A DNA stretch of 64,000 bases from Amycolatopsis thermoflava N1165 (GCF_000473265.1 NZ_KI421511.1:7909314-7973313); one strand, 5' to 3'; numbered from the stretch's first letter, positions 46,240 to 55,898 are shown. Program-made: numbers and translations. Notes: generated by a model from the sequence alone, not told the origin.

Positions 46240-47676
46240 TCAGTCGACGGCGACCACCGCGCCGTGCGGCCCGAGCTTCGTCGTCGGCAGCACCGGGCCC
46301 CGCGGTTCACGCACCCACCACGCCCCAGTCTCCCTGCGCTCACGTGGGGTCGTGAAGCGGTACCGGTAGAGCCGCGCCCGCAGGTAGGCAGGCCGCCTGC
46401 CGTCGAACGGGTCGCGCCGCAACAGCTTCAGCGTGCCCGGATCCGCCGCCAGCAGCTTCTCCGCCAAACCGGGCAGCCACGATTCGGCGTACCGGGTGGA
46501 CAGCGCGGCGAACCACATCAGCCAGTCCAGCCGCAGGTGGTAGGGCGCGAACTGCGCTGGGCGCCGCCGCGGGTCGCCGGGCTTGCCCTTGAACTCGTAC
46601 TCGCGCCACACCGTGTTCTCGTCGGGCGCGGGATCGTCGGTCGCCTCGATGACGATCTCGTGCCGCACCTTGGTGACGCTGCCGAACGCGCCGTAGGTGT
46701 TGACCAGGTGCAGCCGGTCGAAGCTGGTGTTCATCACCTGCTCGCGCGACGCCAGGTTGCGCGCGGGACGGTAGCTGAGCCCAACGACCAGCACGGTCAG
46801 CCCGAACACGAGAACGTGCTGCCACACCGGCGGTTCGGCCAGTTCCGGCACCGGCGCCGGAATGATGTCCACAACGGACACCGCGATGGCGATGGTGAGG
46901 AAGTTCAGCCACGAGAAGTTCCCGCTGGCGACCAGCCACAGCTGGGTGAGGATCATCAGCAGCGCGGCCGCGCTCGCGGCGGGTTGCGGCGCGAAGAGCG
47001 CGAACGGCACCACGAGCTGGGTGAAGTGGCTGGCCGCGGCCTCGACCTTGTGCAGCGGCTTGGGCAGGTGGTGGAAGTGCCAGCTCAGCGGTCCGGGCAT
47101 CGGCTGGGTTTCGTGGTGGTGGTAGAGGCAGGTCAGGTCGCGCCAGCACGCGTCGCCGCGCATCTTGATCAGCCCGGCGCCGAATTCGAGCCGGAACAGC
47201 ACCCAGCGCAGCAGCCACAGCACGAGCACGGGCGGGGCGGTGTCGGCCGGGCCGAGGAAGATCGCCAGGAACCCGACCTCGAGCAGCAGCGACTCCCAGC
47301 CGAACGAGTACCAGATCTGGCCCACGTTGACGATCGACTGGTACAGCAGCCACGGCACCAGCCAGGCCAGCATCGTCGCCCACACGGGGGTGTGGTCGAA
47401 CAGGCCGAGGACGAGCGCGGCCGAGATGGCGACGCCGGTCCAGGCGACGCCCGCGAACAGCCGGTCCGAGTAGCGCCAGTGGAACAGGCTGGGGGCGCGG
47501 CGGAACGGCACGCGGCGGGTGAACCGGGGGATGGGCAGCAGGCCCCGCTCGCCGATCAGCGGCCGGAACTGCAAGGCCGCGCCCAGGAACGCGACGAGGT
47601 AGATCGCGGCGAGCGCCCGCTGGAACAGCAGCCGGGGCGCCCAGTAACCCGGGTCGGCGAGCCACTCCCATCCCAC
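46240..47676 (-). CDS. Lipase maturation factor (LMF1)-family membrane protein
   Basis: Integral membrane protein of 478 aa with about eight helices, of the LMF1 family. Hallmarks are IVNVGQIWYSFGWESLLLEVGFLAIFL, RLEFGAGLIKMRGDACWRDLTCLYHHHETQPMPGPLSW-HFHHLPK, and a soluble C-terminal domain with WREYEFKGKPGD and PYHLRLDWLMWF. Vertebrate LMF1 helps fold lipases in the endoplasmic reticulum; the bacterial role is unknown. Operon with MocR and aminotransferase genes downstream; this pairing is unexplained. Confidence 0.9.
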   Translation of the reverse strand: MGWEWLADPGYWAPRLLFQRALAAIYLVAFLGAALQFRPLIGERGLLPIPRFTRRVPFRRAPSLFHWRYSDRLFAGVAWTGVAISAALVLGLFDHTPVWATMLAWLVPWLLYQSIVNVGQIWYSFGWESLLLEVGFLAIFLGPADTAPPVLVLWLLRWVLFRLEFGAGLIKMRGDACWRDLTCLYHHHETQPMPGPLSWHFHHLPKPLHKVEAAASHFTQLVVPFALFAPQPAASAAALLMILTQLWLVASGNFSWLNFLTIAIAVSVVDIIPAPVPELAEPPVWQHVLVFGLTVLVVGLSYRPARNLASREQVMNTSFDRLHLVNTYGAFGSVTKVRHEIVIEATDDPAPDENTVWREYEFKGKPGDPRRRPAQFAPYHLRLDWLMWFAALSTRYAESWLPGLAEKLLAADPGTLKLLRRDPFDGRRPAYLRARLYRYRFTTPRERRETGAWWVREPRGPVLPTTKLGPHGAVVAVD

Positions 47677-47839
47677 GGCGATCTCCTTCGCCAGACGAGG
47701 TGCCGTGAGGCTAGTACCCGGGCGAGGCGATCCTCAATCAGGAGGCTGGGCGCTGGTGCATCTTCGGGACCGCCGATGCCACCGGCGGCCTGTTCATCAG
47801 CAGCGAAGTGTGCCGCGAGGGCGCGGTAACGCCGCTGAA

Positions 47840-47882
47840 TTCGCAACCGCCGTCCGCGGACTTCACGGGCGGCGGTTGCGAA
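47840..47882 (-). terminator. Terminator of edd-eda
   Basis: 16-bp stem (47840-47855 with 47867-47882, 15 of 16 pairs) and an 11-nt loop, 5 nt past the eda stop on the minus strand. The rest of the gap to 47676 shows no supported gene. Confidence 0.8.
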
Positions 47883-47887
47883 ACCGT

Positions 47888-48511
47888 TCAGCGCAGCGCC
47901 GCGGCCTCGCGCGCCAGCTGCTCGATCCGCCCGAAATCGCCAGCCGCGACAGCGTCCTTCGGGGTCAGCCAGGTGCCGCCGACACAGCCCACTGTGGACA
48001 GTGCGAAGTAGGACGGCGCGTTCTGCACCGTGACACCACCCGTGGGGCAGAACCGCAGCTGCGGCAACGGCCCACCGAGCGCCTTCAGGTACGCCACCCC
48101 GCCGCTGGCCTCCGCCGGGAAGAACTTCAGCGCCGTGATGCCGTGTTCAGCGACGCGCATCGCCTCCGAGACCGTGCTCACGCCGGGCAGGAACGGCAAC
48201 CCCGTCCCGGACACGGCCTCCAGCAGCCGGTCCGTGCAGCCCGGCGTCACCAGGAACGCCGAACCCGCGTCCGCCGCCTGGCGAGCCTGCTCCGGCGTCA
48301 CCACGGTGCCCGCGCCGACCACGATTTCCGGCACCTCGGCCGCCACCCGCTCGATCGCGGCCGGCCCGGCCGGTGTGCGCAGCGTCAGCTCGATCGCGCG
48401 GATCCCGCCCGCGACCAACGCCTTCGCGAGCGGCACCGCGTCCGCGGCGTCGTCCACCACGACCACCGGCAGCACCGGCGACAGCTCGAGCACGTCATGC
48501 CCTGTCTTCAC
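47888..48511 (-). CDS. eda: KDPG aldolase
   Basis: 2-Keto-3-deoxy-6-phosphogluconate aldolase of 207 aa, last step of the Entner-Doudoroff pathway (pyruvate plus glyceraldehyde 3-phosphate). The Schiff-base Lys is in ALKFFPAEASGG and the catalytic Glu in ELTLRT. The GTG at 48511 is preferred because GAGGAG sits 4 nt before it and it gives an M-K-T start like other Eda proteins; a GTG at 48523 overlapping the edd stop is the alternative. Confidence 0.94.
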   Translation of the reverse strand: MKTGHDVLELSPVLPVVVVDDAADAVPLAKALVAGGIRAIELTLRTPAGPAAIERVAAEVPEIVVGAGTVVTPEQARQAADAGSAFLVTPGCTDRLLEAVSGTGLPFLPGVSTVSEAMRVAEHGITALKFFPAEASGGVAYLKALGGPLPQLRFCPTGGVTVQNAPSYFALSTVGCVGGTWLTPKDAVAAGDFGRIEQLAREAAALR

Positions 48512-48519
48512 GTCACTCC

Positions 48520-50388
48520 TCACACTCGCGCTGGGGCGCCGAAGTGCCCCGGGGTCATCGGCCCGAACACGCCGGCGCCCTGATCGGCCGGCCCGACTGC
48601 GCGGCGCAGCGCGGTGAACAACTCCCGGCCGGTGCCGACCCAGGATGCCTCGTCCGGCGGCGCGTCCCGCAACGGCCGGGCCGCCAGTGTGACCTCGTCG
48701 ACCAGCACGTCCAGCCGCCCGGCGACCGCGTCGACCACCACCTCGTCACCATCGGCGACCCGCGCCAGCGGACCACCCGCCGCGGCCTCGGGGGTCACCT
48801 GGATCGCGGCCGGGATCTTGCCCGACGCGCCGGACATCCGGCCGTCCGTGACCAGTGCGACCCGGTGCCCGCGGTCCATCAGCACGCCCAGCGCGGGCGT
48901 CAGGCCGTGCAGCTCCGGCATGCCGTTCGCCTGCGGCCCCTGGTTGCGGATGACCACGACTACGTCCCGGTCCAGCTCACCGGCGCGGAACGCCTCGGTG
49001 AAGCCCTCCTGCGACGTGAAGACCCGCGCGGGCGCCCGCACCACACGGTGCTCCGGCGCGACCGCCGACACCTTCATCACCGCGCGCCCAAGGCTGCCGG
49101 ACAGCATCCGCAGCCCGCCGTCGGCCGCGAACGGGTTGTCCACCGGTCGCAGCACGTCCTCGTCCAGGCTGCGCGCCGGCACCTCGCGCCAGGTCAGCGA
49201 GCCGCCGTCCAGCACCGGCTCGGACCGGTACCGCGACAGCCCGTCCCCGGCCACCGTGCGGACGTCCTCGTGCAGCAGCCCGGCGTCGAGCAGCGAGCCG
49301 ACCAGGACCTGCACCCCGCCCGCGGCGTGGAAGTGGTTGATGTCCGCGCTGCCGTTCGGGTAGACGCTGGCCAGCAGCGGCACCACCGACGACAGGTCGG
49401 CGAAGTCGTCCCAGGTCAGCTCGATCCCGGCCGCCGCGGCGATCGCGACCAGGTGCATCGTGTGGTTGGTCGACCCGCCGGTGGCCAGCAGCGACACCAC
49501 GCCGTTGACCACCGAGCGTTCGCTGATCACCTCGGCCAGCGGCGTGTACTCGGCGTCCCGCGACAACGCGACCACCCGCCGCGCGGCCTCTTCGGTCAGC
49601 GCGCGGCGCAGCGGCGTGCCCGGGTGCACGAAGCTCGCGCCGGGCAGGTGCAGGCCCATGACCTCGACGACCAGCTGGTTGGAGTTCGCGGTGCCGTAGA
49701 ACGTGCAGGTGCCCGCCGAGTGGTAGGACGCGGACTCGGCCGCCAGCAGCTCCTCCCGGGTCGCGCGGCCCTCGGCGTAGAGCTGCCGCACGCGGGCCTT
49801 CTCCTTGTTCGGCAGTCCCGACGTCATCGGCCCGGCAGGCACCAGGATCGACGGCAGGTGCCCGAAGGCCAGCGCGCCGATCAGCAGGCCGGGCACGATC
49901 TTGTCGCACACGCCGAGCAGCAGCGCGCCGTCGAACATCTCGTGCGACAGGGCGATCCCGGTGGCCATCGCGATGACCTCGCGGCTGAACAGGGACAGCT
50001 CCATCCCGGCGCGGCCCTGGGTGATGCCGTCGCACATGGCGGGCACGCCGCCGGCGAACTGGGCGACGCCGCCCGCCTCGCGCGCGGCGTCCTTGATCCA
50101 CGCCGGGAACTCGTCCAGCGGCTGGTGCGCGGAGAGCAGGTCGTTGTAGGCGGACACGATCGCGATGCCGGGCTTGCGCAGCCCGCGGAGGGCGATGCGG
50201 TCTTCGCCGCAGCACGCGGCGAAGCCGTGGGCGAGGTTGCTGCACGCGAGGCCGGCCCTGGCGGGCCCCTCGGCGCGGGCGGCGGCCATGCGCGCCAGGT
50301 AGGCGCTGCGGGTGGCGGCACTGCGCGCGGCGATGCGCTCGGTGACTTCCTCGACGACGGGGTGGACGGGTGTTCGGGCTTTTCGCAC
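48520..50388 (-). CDS. edd: Phosphogluconate dehydratase
   Basis: 6-Phosphogluconate dehydratase of 622 aa (IlvD/Edd family), first committed Entner-Doudoroff step. Fe-S cluster cysteines are in GFAACCGED, LGVCDKIVPG and GTCTFYGTANSNQ; the conserved VTDGRMSGASGKIPAAI is near the C-terminus. The GTG at 50388 follows AGGTGG. With eda it forms a two-gene operon; no glucose-6-phosphate dehydrogenase gene is attached. Confidence 0.95.
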   Translation of the reverse strand: MRKARTPVHPVVEEVTERIAARSAATRSAYLARMAAARAEGPARAGLACSNLAHGFAACCGEDRIALRGLRKPGIAIVSAYNDLLSAHQPLDEFPAWIKDAAREAGGVAQFAGGVPAMCDGITQGRAGMELSLFSREVIAMATGIALSHEMFDGALLLGVCDKIVPGLLIGALAFGHLPSILVPAGPMTSGLPNKEKARVRQLYAEGRATREELLAAESASYHSAGTCTFYGTANSNQLVVEVMGLHLPGASFVHPGTPLRRALTEEAARRVVALSRDAEYTPLAEVISERSVVNGVVSLLATGGSTNHTMHLVAIAAAAGIELTWDDFADLSSVVPLLASVYPNGSADINHFHAAGGVQVLVGSLLDAGLLHEDVRTVAGDGLSRYRSEPVLDGGSLTWREVPARSLDEDVLRPVDNPFAADGGLRMLSGSLGRAVMKVSAVAPEHRVVRAPARVFTSQEGFTEAFRAGELDRDVVVVIRNQGPQANGMPELHGLTPALGVLMDRGHRVALVTDGRMSGASGKIPAAIQVTPEAAAGGPLARVADGDEVVVDAVAGRLDVLVDEVTLAARPLRDAPPDEASWVGTGRELFTALRRAVGPADQGAGVFGPMTPGHFGAPARV

Positions 50389-50513
50389 GGGAGAACCACC
50401 TGGAACTCGTCGGCTGGTCCGGCTGACGACTTCGCTGGCGTCGCACGGTCGTGACAGTGGACACAGTAGCGGCCGGATCGGCCGGATCAAAATCGATTAA
50501 GAAGATCGTTTCA

Positions 50514-50544
50514 GGTGACCCCGATCACAACATCAACCTAGGGT
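50514..50544. promoter_or_regulatory. CRP/GlxR-type site with promoter before the sdh operon
   Basis: GGTGA-CCCCGA-TCACA (50514-50529) matches the actinobacterial CRP consensus TGTGA-N6-TCACA at all but the first base. TAGGGT (50539-50544) is a probable -10 of the plus-strand transcript. The site lies in the 235-bp gap between the divergent edd and sdh operons. Confidence 0.55.
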
Positions 50545-50623
50545 GTGCTACTTGTCACATTGCACGCCGAGCGGCAGAGTCGGTACCAGCCCCGGCTCGC
50601 CGCCGAACTGACCGGAGGTAGTC

Positions 50624-50914
50624 ATGACCACCACCGAACTCGCCGAACTCCGCCGCACGATAGGGCAGCTCAAGCAGTGCGTCGGCGCCCTGCGATCACG
50701 CTACGGTGACGCCTCCGCGGTCCGCCGCCTCGCCAACGACGTCGACCGTCTGGACATCGACGCGAGCGACCTGGAGCAGCCCAGCGTCCCGGTCCAGCCC
50801 AAGCCGCTGGACCCCTCGGCCGTAGTGAAGATCCCGGACGGCCCGTACGACCCGGCCCTGTGGCAGGGGGCCGACGACGAAGGGGTCGGCGGATACCACC
50901 GTGACCAGCGGTGA
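50624..50914 (+). CDS. Hypothetical protein preceding sdhC
   Basis: Small acidic protein of 96 aa with an N-terminal helix (MTTTELAELRRTIGQLKQCVGALRSRYGD) likely to form a coiled coil, and a Pro-rich second half (VPVQPKPLDPSAVVKIPDGPYDPALW). No family recognised. GGAGG is 8 nt before the ATG. Its stop overlaps the sdhC GTG (GTGA), so it is translated with the succinate dehydrogenase genes and may be an accessory or assembly factor. Confidence 0.75.
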   Translation: MTTTELAELRRTIGQLKQCVGALRSRYGDASAVRRLANDVDRLDIDASDLEQPSVPVQPKPLDPSAVVKIPDGPYDPALWQGADDEGVGGYHRDQR

Positions 50915-51717
50915 GCGCGCCCGCTACCAACGCCGCTAGCGGGCGCGCCCGGATCACCGCACGGACCCTGCGCACCGACCGGTGGTGGGTCCCGCCGCTG
51001 TTCACCACGCTCGGCCTGGCCACGTTCGTCATCTACGCGGGCATCCGCTCGTTCGTCCGCACCGCCTACTACGTGCCCGAGTACCACTACCTGACGCCGT
51101 TCTACTCGCCGTGCCTGAGCGACTCGTGCGTGCCCGGGTCGGCCCACTTCGGCACGCCGTTCGGGGAGCTGCCGGGCTGGATCCCGCTGGCGTTCCTGTC
51201 GCTGCCGTTCCTGCTCGGCTTCCGGCTGACCTGCTACTACTACCGCAAGGCCTACTACCGGTCGGTGTGGTTCTCGCCGCCCGCGTGCGCGGTCGCCGAA
51301 CCGCACGGCAAGTACACGGGGGAGACCCGGCTGCCGCTGATCCTGCAGAACGCCCACCGCTACTTCTTCTACGTGGCGGTGCTGATCTCGGTGATCAACA
51401 CCTACGACGCGATCGTCGCGTTCCACGGAAAGACCGGCGGGTTCGGCTTCGGGCTGGGCAACCTGGTGCTGCTCGGCAACGTGGTCATGCTCTGGGCCTA
51501 CACCCTGTCCTGCCACTCGTGCCGTCACGTGATCGGCGGGCGGCTGAAACACTTCTCCCGCCACCCGGTGCGGTACCGGCTCTGGACCCAGGTCACCAAG
51601 CTCAACAACCGGCACATGCTGCTGGCCTGGATCACCCTGGGGACGCTCGTCGTCACGGACCTCTACGTGATGCTCGTGGCGAGCGGCGCCATCCCCGATC
51701 TGCGTTTCGTGGACTGA
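50911..51717 (+). CDS. sdhC: Succinate dehydrogenase membrane subunit (Sdh1 type)
   Basis: Membrane subunit of 268 aa with about five helices, of the length and style of M. tuberculosis Rv0249c. It anchors SdhAB and hands electrons to menaquinone. His/Cys-rich turns (AHRYFFYVAVL, SCHSCRHVIGG) are candidate haem or quinone sites. The GTG at 50911 overlaps the preceding stop. sdhA follows 29 bp later. Confidence 0.88.
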   Translation: MSAPATNAASGRARITARTLRTDRWWVPPLFTTLGLATFVIYAGIRSFVRTAYYVPEYHYLTPFYSPCLSDSCVPGSAHFGTPFGELPGWIPLAFLSLPFLLGFRLTCYYYRKAYYRSVWFSPPACAVAEPHGKYTGETRLPLILQNAHRYFFYVAVLISVINTYDAIVAFHGKTGGFGFGLGNLVLLGNVVMLWAYTLSCHSCRHVIGGRLKHFSRHPVRYRLWTQVTKLNNRHMLLAWITLGTLVVTDLYVMLVASGAIPDLRFVD

Positions 51718-51746
51718 CAAGGACCTCAAGGACTAGGTGGCAGGCA

Positions 51747-53660
51747 ATGGCGGAAGTCGAGCGGCACAGCTATGACGTGGTGGTGATCGGCGCGGGCGGC
51801 GCCGGTCTGCGAGCGGTGATCGAGGCGCGGCAGCGTGGGCTGTCGGTGGCGGTGGTGTGCAAGTCGCTGTTCGGCAAGGCGCACACGGTCATGGCCGAGG
51901 GCGGGTGCGCCGCCGCGATGGGCAACGCGAACGAGCGCGACAGCTGGCAGGTGCACTTCCGGGACACCATGCGCGGCGGCAAGTTCCTCAACAACTGGCG
52001 CATGGCGGAGCTGCACGCGAAGGAGGCGCCGGACCGGGTCTGGGAGCTGGAGACCTACGGCGCGTTGTTCGACCGCACCGCGGACGGTCGGATCAGCCAG
52101 CGCAACTTCGGCGGGCACACCTACCCGCGGCTGGCGCACGTCGGCGACCGCACCGGGCTGGAACTGATCCGCACCATGCAGCAGAAGATCGTCTCGCTGC
52201 AGCAGGAGGACCTGCGCGAGTTCGGCGACTACGAGGCGAAGCTGAAGGTCTTCGCCGAGTGCACGATCACCGAACTGCTCAAGGACGGCGACCGTATCGC
52301 GGGCGCGTTCGGGTACTGGCGCGAGAGCGGCCGGTTCATCCTGTTCGAGACGCCGGCCGTGGTGCTCGCCACCGGCGGCATCGGGAAGTCGTTCAAGGTC
52401 ACCTCGAACTCGTGGGAGTACACCGGCGACGGGCACGCGCTCGCGCTGCGCGCCGGGGCGGACCTGATCAACATGGAGTTCGTCCAGTTCCACCCGACGG
52501 GCATGGTGTGGCCGCCGAGCGTGAAGGGCATCCTGGTCACCGAGGGCGTGCGCGGTGACGGCGGCGTGCTGAAGAACTCCGAGGGCAAGCGGTTCATGTT
52601 CGACTACGTGCCGGACGTGTTCAAGGGCCAGTACGCCGACTCCGAGGAGGAGGCCGACCGCTGGTACACCGACCAGGAGAACAACCGCCGCACGCCGGAC
52701 CTGCTGCCACGCGACGAGGTGGCGCGGGCGATCAACTCGGAGGTCAAGGCCGGCCGCGGTTCGCCGCACGGCGGGGTGTTCCTGGACATCGCCAGCCGCC
52801 TGACGCCGGAGGAGATCCGCAGGCGCCTGCCGTCGATGTACCACCAGTTCAAGGAACTGGCCGATGTGGACATCACGGCCGAGCCGATGGAGGTCGGCCC
52901 GACCTGCCACTACGTGATGGGCGGCATCGAGGTCGACCCGGACACCGCGGCGTCGAGCGTGCGCGGCCTGTTCGCCGCCGGGGAGTGCTCCGGCGGGATG
53001 CACGGGTCGAACCGGCTGGGCGGCAACTCGCTGTCGGACCTGCTGGTGTTCGGCCGCCGGGCCGGGCTGGGCGCGGCGTCCTATGTGGAGTCCCTGGAGA
53101 CCCGCCCCGCCGTCGCGCAGTCCGATGTCGACAAGGCGGCCCGGACCGCGCTGGTGCCGTTCGACCCGCCGGCCGAGGGCGTCGAGGAGAACCCGTACAC
53201 GCTGCACAACGAGCTGCAGCAGTCGATGAACGACCTGGTCGGGATCATCCGCAAGGCCGAGGAGATCGAGCAGGCGCTGGCCAAGCTCGACGAGATCAAG
53301 AAGCGGATCCGCAACGTCACCGTCGAGGGGCACCGGCAGTTCAATCCGGGCTGGCACCTCGCCGTCGACCTGCGCAACATGCTGCTGGTCAGCGAGTGCG
53401 TCGCGCGGGCCGCGCTGATGCGCACCGAAAGCCGCGGCGGCCACACACGCGACGACTACCCGCGGATGGATTCCCACTGGCGCAACAAACTTCTGGTGTG
53501 CAGCGCGTCCGGGGACGATCCGCTGGCGCTGGAAGTCACGGTGACGCCGAAGGACCAGGAGCCGATGCGGCCCGAGCTGCTGGAGCTGTTCGAGCTCAGC
53601 GAGCTGGAGAAGTACTACACGGACGAAGAACTGACCGGTCATCCCGGGAGGCAGTCGTGA
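51747..53660 (+). CDS. sdhA: Succinate dehydrogenase flavoprotein subunit
   Basis: Flavoprotein of 637 aa oxidising succinate to fumarate. FAD motif VVVIGAGGAGLRAVIEA at about 10-26, covalent-FAD His in FGKAHTVMAEGGCAAA, substrate loops HPTGMVWPP and GECSGGMHGSNRLGGNSLSDLLVFGRRAG. The set resembles Sdh1 of M. tuberculosis (Rv0248c). ATG 51747. Its stop overlaps the sdhB GTG by GTGA. Confidence 0.95.
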   Translation: MAEVERHSYDVVVIGAGGAGLRAVIEARQRGLSVAVVCKSLFGKAHTVMAEGGCAAAMGNANERDSWQVHFRDTMRGGKFLNNWRMAELHAKEAPDRVWELETYGALFDRTADGRISQRNFGGHTYPRLAHVGDRTGLELIRTMQQKIVSLQQEDLREFGDYEAKLKVFAECTITELLKDGDRIAGAFGYWRESGRFILFETPAVVLATGGIGKSFKVTSNSWEYTGDGHALALRAGADLINMEFVQFHPTGMVWPPSVKGILVTEGVRGDGGVLKNSEGKRFMFDYVPDVFKGQYADSEEEADRWYTDQENNRRTPDLLPRDEVARAINSEVKAGRGSPHGGVFLDIASRLTPEEIRRRLPSMYHQFKELADVDITAEPMEVGPTCHYVMGGIEVDPDTAASSVRGLFAAGECSGGMHGSNRLGGNSLSDLLVFGRRAGLGAASYVESLETRPAVAQSDVDKAARTALVPFDPPAEGVEENPYTLHNELQQSMNDLVGIIRKAEEIEQALAKLDEIKKRIRNVTVEGHRQFNPGWHLAVDLRNMLLVSECVARAALMRTESRGGHTRDDYPRMDSHWRNKLLVCSASGDDPLALEVTVTPKDQEPMRPELLELFELSELEKYYTDEELTGHPGRQS

Positions 53661-54412
53661 GCTACAAGGCTTCGTTCCGGGTCTGGCGCGGCGACGCGGA
53701 CGGCGGCGGGCTGCAGGACTTCACCGTCGAGGTCAACGAGGGCGAGGTCGTCCTCGACATCATCCACCGGCTGCAGGCCACGCAGTGCTCGGACCTCGCG
53801 GTGCGGTGGAACTGCAAGGCGGGCAAGTGCGGGTCGTGCTCGGCGGAGATCAACGGCCGCCCGCGGCTGCTGTGCATGACGCGGATGTCGGTGTTCGCCG
53901 AGGACGAGGTCGTCACCGTGACGCCGATGCGGACGTTCCCGGTGATCCGCGACCTCGTCACCGACGTGTCGTACAACTACACGAAGGCGCGCGAGATCCC
54001 CGCGTTCACCCCGCCGGCCGGCCTGAAACCGGGCGACTACCGGATGAAGCAGGTCGACGTGGAGCGCTCGCAGGAGTTCCGCAAGTGCATCGAGTGCTTC
54101 CTGTGCCAGAACACCTGCCACGTGATCCGCGACCACGAGGAGAACAAGGAGAACTTCGCCGGGCCGCGGTTCCTGATGCGGATCGCCGAGCTGGAGATGC
54201 ACCCGCTCGACGTGGCCGACCGCCGGCACGCGGCGCAGGACGAGCACGGGCTCGGGTACTGCAACATCACGAAGTGCTGCACGGAGGTCTGCCCGGAGAA
54301 CATCCACATCACCGACAACGCGCTGATCCCGATGAAGGAGCGCGTGGTGGACCGCCGCTACGACCCGGTGGTCTGGCTGGGCAGCAAGATCTTCCGGCGG
54401 AAGGCGGATTGA
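53657..54412 (+). CDS. sdhB: Succinate dehydrogenase iron-sulfur subunit
   Basis: Fe-S protein of 251 aa. The [2Fe-2S] ferredoxin domain has CKAGKCGSC and a distal Cys (LLCMTRM); the second domain has CIECFLCQNTC and CCTEVCPENIH for the [4Fe-4S] and [3Fe-4S] clusters. GTG start overlaps sdhA. The gene ends directly against the converging KAP pseudogene, with no spacer. Confidence 0.95.
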   Translation: MSYKASFRVWRGDADGGGLQDFTVEVNEGEVVLDIIHRLQATQCSDLAVRWNCKAGKCGSCSAEINGRPRLLCMTRMSVFAEDEVVTVTPMRTFPVIRDLVTDVSYNYTKAREIPAFTPPAGLKPGDYRMKQVDVERSQEFRKCIECFLCQNTCHVIRDHEENKENFAGPRFLMRIAELEMHPLDVADRRHAAQDEHGLGYCNITKCCTEVCPENIHITDNALIPMKERVVDRRYDPVVWLGSKIFRRKAD

Positions 54413-55898
54413 TCACCCCTCGCCCGCGAGCGCGGACAGCCAGGCGGCCAGCTCGCGCGGCGAGGTGGTGACCCCGCCCGCGCCCACCTCCCTGGCCTTC
54501 TCCAGGCGGGACGGCGTCACCTGCCCGCAGTAGAAGAACGCGGGCCCGGCGTAGTTCCCGTGCTCACGCAGGTGGCGCAGGTCGGTGAACCCGGCCTGCG
54601 GATCGCCGTCCCGGCTGACGTCGGAGATGATCACCGTCGGGTTCAGCAGGGTCAGCGTCGCCATGGCTTCGTCCCGGTTCGTCGCGGTCTCGACGCGGGC
54701 GCCTGCCGCGCGGAACAGGTCCGGGAGCGATCCGGTGTCCGCCGGGTTGTCGTCGATCCACAGCACCCGCATGCCGAGCAGCGACCCGGCCGGAGGCGCG
54801 CCGTAGGCCCGCGCGCCGGTGTGCAGGGGACGGCGCAGCCACCGGCCGTCGCGCGGCAGGCTGCGCACCAGTTCGACGAACTCCTTGTCCTTGACCAGTT
54901 CCGGGAAGCCGACGGGCAGTTCCTGGGTGACGCTGTCCAGGTCGGCGGCGGTGCCCGCCGGCGTGAACGCCGGTGGCCGCGAACAGCCGGTCCCGGGCGG
55001 CCGGGTCCAGCTCCGCGCCGCGCCGGACGTGTTCGCGGAAGTCGTGATAGTCCAGGAAGCGGGTGATCAGCGCGGGGCCTTCGAGCGCGACCATGGTGTG
55101 GAACTCGGGGTAGAAGTGCCGGAGCAGGACGACCTTGACCAGCGTCGCCGCGTCCAGGTCGTCGCTGCCGCGGCCGAGGTGGTGCTCCAGCACGAAGCTG
55201 TTGATCAGCCGCTTGATGCGCCGCGGGTTGCGGCCGGTGCGCTCGATCAGGAGCCTCTTCATGGCGTCGTCGAAGAGGTGCGCCGTGCCGGAACGGCTCA
55301 CGTAACCGTCCACCAGCTTCCGCGCCAGCGCGTCGCTCGGCGGCGGCACGGGGTAGCTGACCTGGATGATCTTCTCCAGGTACCGCACCGGCGCCGGGGT
55401 CGTCGTGGCCGACGGCGCGCCAGAGCACGGCCTGGTCGCAGGCCAGCACGAACACGATCCCCGGCGAGTCCAGGTAGAGCTTGATCGCCTCGCAGACCTC
55501 GAAGATCCGCTCGTCCGAGCAGCGGTCTGAGCTTCGACCGCAACGTGGTGCGGCACGTCATCCGCAGCGCGTTGCGGCGCACGCACGTCGTCGGCGGGCT
55601 GCGCGCCGCCTCCCTCGTCGTGTCCCATGTCTTCGGGCTCGGCCAGGTGGTGGACGCGGTGTGGCGCGCGCTCAGCGTGGATGCCAAGCACCACGGACTT
55701 GATCAGGCCCTCGACGGCGCCCGCGCTCGGCCGTCCAGGCGTTGAACCACACCGTGCTGACCGCCGGGTCCGCGCTCAGCGCGGTGTCGATGACCGTCGA
55801 CTCGTGTTGCCGCCCTCGCTGACGGGGGAGTCGTTGAGGACCGAGTAGCCCCCGGGCAGCTCGGTGACGGTGAACCCGTCGTCGTCGAAAGCGGTCAC
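54413..55898 (-). pseudogene. Decayed KAP P-loop NTPase with C-terminal receiver domain
   Basis: Once a single gene, now broken by at least four frameshifts or deletions. From the 5' end: VTAFDDDGFTVTELPGGYSV; then, frame-shifted, PAVSTVWFNAWTAE; then EGLIKSVVLGIHAE; then, past a deletion, DRCSDERIFEVCEAIKLYLD and IVFVLACDQAVLW; then, shifted, RYLEKIIQVSYPVPPPS, RRIKRLINSFVLEHHLG and LRHFYPEFHTMVAL; finally, shifted near 54975, an intact receiver-like tail starting MRVLWIDDNPADTG with SDVSRDGD. Walker A is missing and Walker B truncated. KAP NTPases are often linked to conflict systems. Sequencing error alone is unlikely for so many lesions. Confidence 0.78.

Noticed and set aside
47730..47830. 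Protein-like stretch RWCIFGTADATGGLFISSEVCREG on the plus strand
   Set aside because: It reads like coding sequence but has no start codon or SD and no recognised family. It might be a gene relic, but I cannot support it.
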